40,926 nt of DNA, from positions 11,108 to 52,033 of the forward strand of contig NZ_LLXX01000242.1 of NCBI RefSeq assembly GCF_001440405.1, in the 5' to 3' direction. The DNA is from Bradyrhizobium valentinum (GTDB lineage: Bacteria > Pseudomonadota > Alphaproteobacteria > Rhizobiales > Xanthobacteraceae). The notes under the pieces were generated by a model. It ran no database searches and was not told the origin of the DNA. It saw only the letters and a program-made list of their open reading frames with translations. The translations under genes were made by a program, and so were the position numbers. Shown here one piece after another: positions 16,673 to 23,098 of the stretch. The stretch's first letter is position 1. The number at the start of each line of letters is the position of its first letter.

Positions 16673-17965
16673 ATGAACGCGCCTGCAACTCTGCCGCTGC
16701 CGCCAAGTCTCTACGCCGATACAGCGGTGGCGCCGACACCGGCGCCGCCGCTCGATGGAGACAAGAACGTTTCGGTCGCGATCATCGGCGGCGGCTTCAC
16801 CGGGCTGTCCACGGCCTTGCACCTGACCGAGCAAGGCGTGGATACAGTCGTGTTGGAGGCGCAACAGCCGGGCTGGGGCGCATCGGGCAACAATGGCGGC
16901 CAGGTCAATCCGGGCCTCAAGCATGATCCCGATCAGATCGAAGCCGATTTCGGCACCGAGCTCGGCGGCCGCATGATCGCGTTTTCCTACGGCACCACCA
17001 ACTATACGTTCGACCTGATCCGGCGTTACCAGATTCCCTGCGAGGCGCGGCAGAACGGCACGCTGCGCGCGGCTTACAATGAAGCAAGCGCGGCAGGAAT
17101 CGAAAACACCGCCAAGCAATGCATCCGCCGCGGCATGCCGATAAAACTTCTGAACCGCGAGCAGATGCGCGAGATTACCGGCACCGACCGCTATCTCTGC
17201 GCCATGCTGGACAATCGTGGCGGCGACCTGCATCCGCTGAGCTATGCGCGCGGGCTGGCGCGCGCGGCGATCGCGGCCGGCGCTGCCGTGCATGGCGAAA
17301 CGGCGGCGCTTTCCTTGTCTCGTGCAGGCGCCGGCTGGCGTATCGAGACGCCGCGCGGAACGGTGCGCGCAGAGAAAGTGCTGCTGGCGACCAACGGTTT
17401 TACCGGCGATCTCTGGCCGGGCCTGCGCCGCAGCATCGTACCGGTATTCTCCTCGATCGCAGCCACAGCGCCGTTATCCGAAGAAGTCGCGCGCACGATC
17501 ATGCCGACGCGGTCCGTTCTGTACGAGAGCGGGCACATCACGGTCTATTACCGCATCGATCAGCATAATCGCCTGCTGATGGGCGGCCGCGGACCAATGC
17601 GCTGGATCAATAAGCCTGCCGACGTCGCCTATCTCATGCGTTACGCAGAACGGCTTTGGCCGCAGATAAAAGGCGTGAGCTGGACCCACGGCTGGAACAG
17701 CCGGCTCGCGATCACGCCCGATCACTATCCCCATGTGCATGAGCCCGCCGAAAACTTGCTGATCTCGCTCGGCTGCAACGGCCGCGGTGTCGCGCTCTCG
17801 ACCGCGATGGGCGCGCAGCTCGCGCGTCGCCTCATCGGCGGGAAGAATGCCGAGATCGACATGCCCATCACCGGCATCAAGCCGATGGCGCTGCATGCGT
17901 TTTGGCCGATCGGCGTCACCGCCGCTGTCGTGGCGGGGCGAGTGCGGGACCGGCTCGGGACCTAG
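16673..17965 (+). CDS. FAD-dependent amine/amino acid oxidoreductase (PuuB-like, DAO superfamily)
   Basis: A 430-residue flavoprotein. After a 30-residue Pro/Ala-rich leader comes the FAD Rossmann motif (Gly39-Gly-Gly41-Phe-Thr-Gly44). Next is Trp-Gly-Ala-Ser-Gly-Asn-Asn-Gly-Gly-Gln-Val, which is typical of gamma-glutamylputrescine oxidase and related enzymes. A C-terminal Gly-Cys-Asn-Gly-Arg-Gly-Val-Ala-Leu-Ser loop near residue 365 also contacts FAD. Relatives oxidise primary or secondary amines or amino acids to an aldehyde or keto acid with ammonia. It is the last gene of the transporter operon, so its substrate is probably what the transporter imports. The ribosome binding site is weak. 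A final hydrophobic stretch near residues 410-420 is notable. Confidence 0.85.
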   Translation: MNAPATLPLPPSLYADTAVAPTPAPPLDGDKNVSVAIIGGGFTGLSTALHLTEQGVDTVVLEAQQPGWGASGNNGGQVNPGLKHDPDQIEADFGTELGGRMIAFSYGTTNYTFDLIRRYQIPCEARQNGTLRAAYNEASAAGIENTAKQCIRRGMPIKLLNREQMREITGTDRYLCAMLDNRGGDLHPLSYARGLARAAIAAGAAVHGETAALSLSRAGAGWRIETPRGTVRAEKVLLATNGFTGDLWPGLRRSIVPVFSSIAATAPLSEEVARTIMPTRSVLYESGHITVYYRIDQHNRLLMGGRGPMRWINKPADVAYLMRYAERLWPQIKGVSWTHGWNSRLAITPDHYPHVHEPAENLLISLGCNGRGVALSTAMGAQLARRLIGGKNAEIDMPITGIKPMALHAFWPIGVTAAVVAGRVRDRLGT

Positions 17966-18022
17966 CGGCACGGCGGCCGAAGACCTTCGATCGACCAAAG
18001 AGGCATCACACTCGTCTTGGAC

Positions 18023-18048
18023 GGAACCTTCCATCCCCGGCGAACGTT
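18023..18048 (+). promoter_or_regulatory. EcfG-type general stress promoter
   Basis: GGAAC at 18023-18027 and CGTT at 18045-18048 are separated by exactly 17 bp, matching the published alphaproteobacterial EcfG consensus GGAAC-N16-17-CGTT. The -10 element lies 33 bp before the ATG of the DUF1236 gene, at a distance suited to a short leader with the ribosome binding site at 18070-18075. No second match was noticed upstream of the other genes in the window. Confidence 0.75.
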
Positions 18049-18081
18049 CGCTTGCGCAGGGCCAAATTCGAGGAGGTCAAG

Positions 18082-19287
18082 ATGCGCAAGCAGCTATTGT
18101 TGTCGACGGGGATTATTTGCCTGATGCTGGCGCCGGGTCTGTCGTACGGTCAGGCCCCCGGCGGAAGAAGTGAGGAACCGAAGCAGATGCAGCCGAGCGA
18201 TCGTGGCAAGGGTGCTGCATCGCAAGAACGCGGCGCCGAGCGGGCGCAGGAACGCGCCAAGGGTGCGGAGCAGAAGGCTCAAGGCGCGGCGGATCGTGAA
18301 GAAAGAGGAGCCGGTTCCCGGCAGGCGGGGGAGAAGGGCAAGGCGGCACCTGGGGCCGAGCGTCCAACGGCTGCGAGCGAAGACAGCAAACGTGGCCGTG
18401 GCGATGACGCGAAGAGGGCCACGGAGCAAACCAAGGGCGCCCGCCCGGGTGATCGGGAGGCCGACCGCGGTCGGGATGCCAAGGAGAGCGCTAAGGACAG
18501 TGCCAAAGACAGCACCAAGGGTACCGCCGAGTCCGGGAAGACCAAGAGCGGAACAACGACGTCCCAGAAGGAGCGCGAGGGCACAACCACCACCCAGAAG
18601 GAGCCGAGCCGCGATCAACGGGACAGAACCTCAAAGGATGCGGCTGAGCAGGGCAAGGAGACGGACCGGCCGGGCACCGCGACTGACACCACACGGACAC
18701 AGACCCAGACCACCCAGACGCAAGACCGCCAGCAGATATCGACCGACAAGCAGGTGCGCATTTCTGAGACGTTGACCCGTGAGCGGCTGGCGCCGCCTCA
18801 GCGCAATCTCAACGTCTCGATCCGGGTGGGCGAGCGAATCCCGCGGCACGTGCGGGTCCAACGGCTGCCGGCCGCAATCGTCTCGATCGAGCCGGAGTAC
18901 CGCGGTTATGACTACTTCACGACCGAGGAGGAAATCGTGATCGTCGAACCCCGCACGCAGCGGATCGTAAGCCAGATCCCGCGTGACGCGTCGCGCATTC
19001 GCGCGGCGGGCGGCGAGACCGGCAGTGGACGCGCGGCCGACGCGATGGCCCAGGCCGGCGGTGCGCCTTGCCGTATCATGCGCCGGGATACTGCGGGCAA
19101 TATCACCGAAGACTCACCTACAACCGTTGGTTCGACTGCGCCGCAGGATTCGATCAGCGTCACCGTTCGCGCGCCGGGCGGCGGAGGGCAGACGAACCCG
19201 ATTGCATTGGGTGCATCCGATGGACAGATCGTGGTCGCAATGCAAGGCGGCGACTGCACCGTAACGATTGAGCCGCAGACGCGATAG
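18082..19287 (+). CDS. Secreted LEA-like hydrophilic protein with DUF1236 domain
   Basis: A 401-residue protein. The ATG at 18082 follows AGGAGG at ideal spacing; the longer open frame from 17902 overlaps the oxidoreductase gene. Residues 1-26 are a signal peptide. Residues about 30-215 are a very hydrophilic low-complexity segment rich in Lys, Glu, Gly, Ala, Ser, Thr and Arg. It has degenerate repeats such as Ala-Lys-Asp-Ser and Thr-Thr-Gln-Lys-Glu and looks like a late-embryogenesis-abundant or hydrophilin sequence. A DUF1236 domain follows (about 235-305), with the Tyr-Arg-Gly-Tyr-Asp-Tyr-Phe and Ile-Val-Glu-Pro-Arg-Thr motifs. The last 100 residues are Gly/Ala/Thr-rich. The EcfG promoter upstream points to desiccation, osmotic or general stress. 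The molecular function is unknown. Confidence 0.85.
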   Translation: MRKQLLLSTGIICLMLAPGLSYGQAPGGRSEEPKQMQPSDRGKGAASQERGAERAQERAKGAEQKAQGAADREERGAGSRQAGEKGKAAPGAERPTAASEDSKRGRGDDAKRATEQTKGARPGDREADRGRDAKESAKDSAKDSTKGTAESGKTKSGTTTSQKEREGTTTTQKEPSRDQRDRTSKDAAEQGKETDRPGTATDTTRTQTQTTQTQDRQQISTDKQVRISETLTRERLAPPQRNLNVSIRVGERIPRHVRVQRLPAAIVSIEPEYRGYDYFTTEEEIVIVEPRTQRIVSQIPRDASRIRAAGGETGSGRAADAMAQAGGAPCRIMRRDTAGNITEDSPTTVGSTAPQDSISVTVRAPGGGGQTNPIALGASDGQIVVAMQGGDCTVTIEPQTR

Positions 19288-19296
19288 GTCTGCGGC
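19272..19296 (+). terminator. Stem-loop spanning the DUF1236 stop codon
   Basis: GCCGCAGAC (19272-19280) and GTCTGCGGC (19288-19296) form a perfect 9-bp stem with a 7-nt loop that includes the TAG stop. No T-run follows, so intrinsic termination would be weak. The hairpin could instead protect the 3' end. Confidence 0.4.
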
Positions 19297-19330
19297 CTCA
19301 CGTCAAACGGCAAGATGAATCGCCTCTTTC

Positions 19331-19419
19331 GTCATGGCCGGGCTTGTCCCGGCCATCCACGTCTTTTCTCGGTTGATTGAAGCAAAGACGTGGATGCCCG
19401 GCACAAGGCCGGGCATGAC
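19331..19419. repeat. Large palindromic repeat between convergent genes
   Basis: GTCATGGCCGGGCTTGTCC at 19331 pairs, with few mismatches, with GGCACAAGGCCGGGCATGAC ending at 19419. The inner arms ATCCACGTCTTT and AAAGACGTGGAT pair exactly. The motif matches a dispersed repeat I recall from Bradyrhizobium. It separates the convergent DUF1236 and gamma-glutamyltransferase genes. Confidence 0.7.
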
Positions 19420-19462
19420 GGTTTCCATGAGAGCCCTTATCTCATTCCGCCACGGCTTCGCT

Positions 19463-21055
19463 TCAGCTCTCCGCTACCGCCTCGCTCCAGGCGTGGAACG
19501 GCTCGGTGGCGCCGCTGTTGGTGCTACCATCGCGCAGCACGACGCTGGGGCAAGCGAACTTCATCGGCAGGTTCTGGATCCGCGCCTCTTCATAGTCGAA
19601 CCGCGCGCCGAGCGCCTCGCGCGCAGCCTGAGGCAGACGCTTGTCGCCGATTACGACTGCGCCTTCGCTCGCGTCGATGCGCGGCTGATGGATCGCGGCG
19701 TCGAGGTCCATGCCGTAATCCATCACGAAGGACAGAAGCTGGCTTACGGCCGGCAGAATGCGCCGGCCGCCGGAAGCGCCGACCGCGAAGCGGCGGCCGT
19801 CGGCCGCCTGCGCCAGCACCGGCGTGTAATTGGTCAGGCAGCGCTTGCCGGGGGCCAACGAGTTTGGCGTGCCCGGCGTCGGGTCGAACCACATGATGCC
19901 GTTGTTCATGGTGATGCCGGTCTGGCTAGATACGAATTTGGAGCCGAACGTGGACAGCAGGGTCTGCGTCACCGCCGCCATGTTGCCGTCGCGATCGACC
20001 GCCGAGAAATGCGTGGTGCAAGCCGGCGCCAGCGCTTCCGCGCCGAGCGCGCGCCTGCCGTCTTCGTCGCCCATATCTTTCAGGCGCGCGCGATAGGCCG
20101 ACTGCAGCGCCGATGCATAGGCGAGGTAGGCCGCCGCATCCGGTCCGCCGCGCGCCGGCTTGAGATCGTTCTGCAGCAGGCCGAGCGTGCGCGCCAGCGT
20201 GGGACCGGCGGTGAGTTCGGGCGTCGCGAACACCTTGCCGCCGCGATAGGGGATCGCCAGCGGCTCACGCAGATGCGCGCGAAACGGCGCGAGGTCTTCC
20301 ACTGAGAGTGCGCCGCCGGCGGCCCGGATATCCTCAGCGAGACTCTTCGCCAGATCGCCTTCGTAGAAGTCGCGCGGGCCGGTGCTGGCGAGCTGCGCCA
20401 TCGTGGCCTTGAGCCGGTCCCGCGGCAGGCGGACCACCGACCTGATGCCCCATTGCGGATTCGGCGGCAGCCCGTCCTGCAGATAGGCCGCGGCGCTTGC
20501 GGGATAGCGCCGGAGGTCCGCCGCTGTGCTCGAGATCATCAGCGTCGTCCACCAGTCGACCAGGAGGCCTTCGCCGGCGAGCTTGACGCTCGGCGCCAGC
20601 AACTCCTTCCACGGCAATTTGGCGTGACGGCGATGCGCTTCATCCATGCCCGCGACCACGCCGGGAACGGCAATCGAGCCGGGGCCATGAATGTTGCGGT
20701 CGTCCTTCACCCGCGGCCAGGGAAAAATATCGGAAGCCGCGCCACCGCCGGTCAGCGGATAATCCTCTGGCCGCAGGCTTAGCGGCGCACGCATGCCGTA
20801 GTCGATCACCTCATAACGGTCTTCGCGCGCGCGGTAGAGCACCATCGCGCCGCCGCCGCCGGGTCCGCTCATCCAGGGCTCCAGCACGCCAAGCGCAAAC
20901 GTCGTCGCAATCACCGCATCGACGCAGTCGCCGCCGGCAGCCAGCACCTCGGCGCCGACCTCCGCGGCCCGGCTCGATTGCGCGGCGACGATGCCGCCTT
21001 TGGAGGTGACGGCCGGTTTGCGGATCACTTGGGTATTCGAGAACTGGTCGCGCAT
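19463..21055 (-). CDS. Gamma-glutamyltransferase family protein
   Basis: A 530-residue Ntn-hydrolase. The ATG at 21055 was chosen over an in-frame GTG at 21097 because it has a better ribosome binding site (AAGG). The nucleophile after self-cleavage would be Thr347, the first Thr of Thr-Thr-His-Phe-Ser-Ala-Val-Asp. The downstream Gly-Ala-Ser-Gly-Gly motif, which normally binds the glutamyl group, is present. These enzymes hydrolyse or transfer the gamma-glutamyl group of glutathione and related peptides. No signal peptide is evident, so unlike E. coli Ggt it appears cytoplasmic. A ChaC-like gene lies about 1.1 kb away across the divergent Crp/Fnr gene. Some family members are acylases or nylon-oligomer hydrolases, so the substrate is open. 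Confidence 0.85.
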   Translation of the reverse strand: MRDQFSNTQVIRKPAVTSKGGIVAAQSSRAAEVGAEVLAAGGDCVDAVIATTFALGVLEPWMSGPGGGGAMVLYRAREDRYEVIDYGMRAPLSLRPEDYPLTGGGAASDIFPWPRVKDDRNIHGPGSIAVPGVVAGMDEAHRRHAKLPWKELLAPSVKLAGEGLLVDWWTTLMISSTAADLRRYPASAAAYLQDGLPPNPQWGIRSVVRLPRDRLKATMAQLASTGPRDFYEGDLAKSLAEDIRAAGGALSVEDLAPFRAHLREPLAIPYRGGKVFATPELTAGPTLARTLGLLQNDLKPARGGPDAAAYLAYASALQSAYRARLKDMGDEDGRRALGAEALAPACTTHFSAVDRDGNMAAVTQTLLSTFGSKFVSSQTGITMNNGIMWFDPTPGTPNSLAPGKRCLTNYTPVLAQAADGRRFAVGASGGRRILPAVSQLLSFVMDYGMDLDAAIHQPRIDASEGAVVIGDKRLPQAAREALGARFDYEEARIQNLPMKFACPSVVLRDGSTNSGATEPFHAWSEAVAES

Positions 21056-21332
21056 CAAATTTGCCTTGGTTTTTATTATGTTTGTGGAGACTGCCACGCT
21101 CTCGATATCAGCCCGTCGATGGCCGTTCTAGGCGAATTTCAGCGCCCCAGGAAGAACCCCGGCGCTGAGCCGTTCGGCTTTTCCAAGTATAGCGCCACAC
21201 CGAGAAAGCCGTTCCGGTTGACGAAATTTGGCTTGAAAAATCGCCGCCACGGCGCAATGTGTCCATCACCGCCGGCCTCGTAAGGCGCCGGTGACTGGGG
21301 GACTGGCGCCGCTGCCAGGCAGAGCACAAGAG

Positions 21333-22052
21333 ATGCCCCACGCTGTCAACCTGCTGCTTGGCCGGCTTGCACCAGCGACCTTCGCGCGGCTTGCGCCTTA
21401 CCTGTCAGTGGTTGACCTGTCCGCTGCAGAAGTGCTTGCCGAACCTCACCAACAGCTCCAGCGGGTTTATTTCCCGCACTCAGGCATCATCTCCTGCGTT
21501 GTCGAATTGGCCGACGGCGGCGAGATCGAAACCGGCATGATCGGTCGCGATGGCGTGTTCGGCGCGAGCCAGGCGCTCGATAACAAGATGACGCTCAACC
21601 GCGTGACGGTTCAGATTAGCGGTAAGGCATCGATCATCGGCTCGGACAGGCTCCGCGCGCTTGCCGGCGAGCTGCCGGATTTCAAGGCGATGCTGACGAG
21701 GTACGAGCAGTTCTTTCTTTCACAGGTGCAGCAAACTGCCGCCTGCAATGCCGTCCATGACATCGAAGCACGCACCTGCAAATGGCTGTCGCGCATGTAC
21801 GACCTCGCCGGTCCCGATCTGCCGTTGACGCAGGAGTTCTTTGCCGGGATGATGGGAGTCAGGCGTACGAGCGTGACGACCGTGGCCGGCGCATTGCAGA
21901 GCGCCGGATTGATCTCCTACAGCCGGGGGCGGCTCCACATCGTCGATATCAGCCAGTTACGGACGCGGGCCTGCGAATGCGATGAAGTCGTTCGGTCGCA
22001 CTATCGACGGGTGTTTCGAGTGGCCGAGGCTAGCGAAATGAATAAGTCGTGA
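21333..22052 (+). CDS. Crp/Fnr family transcriptional regulator
   Basis: A 239-residue regulator. Residues about 15-110 form a cyclic-nucleotide-binding-like beta barrel (Phe-Pro-His-Ser-Gly-Ile-Ile-Ser and Glu-Thr-Gly-Met-Ile-Gly-Arg-Asp-Gly). Residues about 165-220 form the winged helix (Gln-Glu-Phe-Phe-Ala-Gly-Met-Met-Gly-Val-Arg-Arg-Thr-Ser-Val). The ATG at 21333 was preferred, although a GTG at 21291 in frame is possible. There is no N-terminal Cys cluster, so it is not an Fnr-type oxygen sensor, and the cAMP-contact Arg/Ser pair of Crp is not evident. It is divergent from the gamma-glutamyltransferase gene, with 277 bp between the starts. The ligand and targets are unknown. Confidence 0.87.
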   Translation: MPHAVNLLLGRLAPATFARLAPYLSVVDLSAAEVLAEPHQQLQRVYFPHSGIISCVVELADGGEIETGMIGRDGVFGASQALDNKMTLNRVTVQISGKASIIGSDRLRALAGELPDFKAMLTRYEQFFLSQVQQTAACNAVHDIEARTCKWLSRMYDLAGPDLPLTQEFFAGMMGVRRTSVTTVAGALQSAGLISYSRGRLHIVDISQLRTRACECDEVVRSHYRRVFRVAEASEMNKS

Positions 22053-22198
22053 CAGGTACGTTCGGCGATGCGCGCGATAGCTATCTGAAACTTCAGCAAC
22101 GAATGCCTCAACATCGTCTGACTTCAAAAATATTGGCCAGATCATGACATAAAGACGTGCGAAGACCTCGCGGTTTGAATTGGCCTCAAGGCTCGATA

Positions 22199-22978
22199 AT
22201 GGCACATTTGGGCACCGACGAGGCTTCTGCAAAGGGGGTGCCGGCCTTGACCGCGGACGCATTCATTCACCTGCCTGATCTTCGCGCGCGGGTGACACAC
22301 CCGGAAAAATCGCTGCTGCGGCTGACGCCCGAAATGTTTTCGATGTGGGAGCAGCGTGCGCGGGCCGCAGGATGGCCGGCGGGCTGGCGGCTGCCGGACG
22401 AAGCAATCGAGGCGTCCCGGCTTGCGGTGCTCGGCGATCACAAGGCGGGCGACGACCTCTGGATCTATTCCTACGGCTCGCTGATGTGGGACCCCGGATT
22501 CCATTTCGCCGAAGTGCGGCTCGCCGACGTCGAAAACTATCAGCGTCGCTTCACGCTGAAGATCAATCTCGGCCGCGGATCGCCCAACCATCCGGCCCTG
22601 ATGCTTTCGCTGGAGCCAGGCGAGGGATGCTGCCGGGGATTGGCGTTTCGCATCGCGGCAGCCTCCGTGCATGCGGAGTCTGCTATCCTGTGGCGGCGCG
22701 AGATGCTACGCGGCGGCTATGCGCCGGCGATGGTGCCGATGACCACGCCGCAGGGGCCGATCTCGGCGCTCGCCTTTGTCTCGAACCCCGCGCACCCGAG
22801 CTATGTCGGCGAGCTGCCGCTCGCCGAGACCGCGGCGATGATCGCGAGCGGGAAGGGCGTCCTCGGCACCAACCAGGAATACCTGGTGCAACTGGCGATG
22901 CAGCTCGATGCGCTGGGGATCGAGGATCCCTATGTCGCTCAATTGCATGCGCAGATCGACGGCGGCTGCGGCGCGTGA
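22199..22978 (+). CDS. Gamma-glutamylcyclotransferase (ChaC family)
   Basis: A 259-residue protein. The ATG at 22199 was chosen over a GTG at 22157. The signature Tyr92-Gly-Ser-Leu95, which binds the gamma-glutamyl group, and the catalytic Glu168 (Trp-Arg-Arg-Glu-Met) match the ChaC family. ChaC enzymes cleave glutathione to 5-oxoproline and Cys-Gly in the cytoplasm. An N-terminal extension of about 85 residues precedes the conserved Leu-Trp-Ile-Tyr-Ser-Tyr-Gly-Ser-Leu start; its Pro-Glu-Lys-Ser-Leu-Leu-Arg-Leu-Thr-Pro-Glu-Met-Phe segment is of unknown role. It lies 146 bp after the Crp/Fnr gene and near gamma-glutamyltransferase, so a shared role in glutathione turnover is plausible. Confidence 0.87.
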   Translation: MAHLGTDEASAKGVPALTADAFIHLPDLRARVTHPEKSLLRLTPEMFSMWEQRARAAGWPAGWRLPDEAIEASRLAVLGDHKAGDDLWIYSYGSLMWDPGFHFAEVRLADVENYQRRFTLKINLGRGSPNHPALMLSLEPGEGCCRGLAFRIAAASVHAESAILWRREMLRGGYAPAMVPMTTPQGPISALAFVSNPAHPSYVGELPLAETAAMIASGKGVLGTNQEYLVQLAMQLDALGIEDPYVAQLHAQIDGGCGA

Positions 22979-23098
22979 GGCGCTCGGTTATCGGCGACCT
23001 GCAGCGTCTCGGCCGCGGAGTGATACGCGCGGGGGGCTGTCAACAACCGAGCGGCCAGACCCGCAAGTCCAGCCGCTCCGATATTGTTGCCTCGCGGC

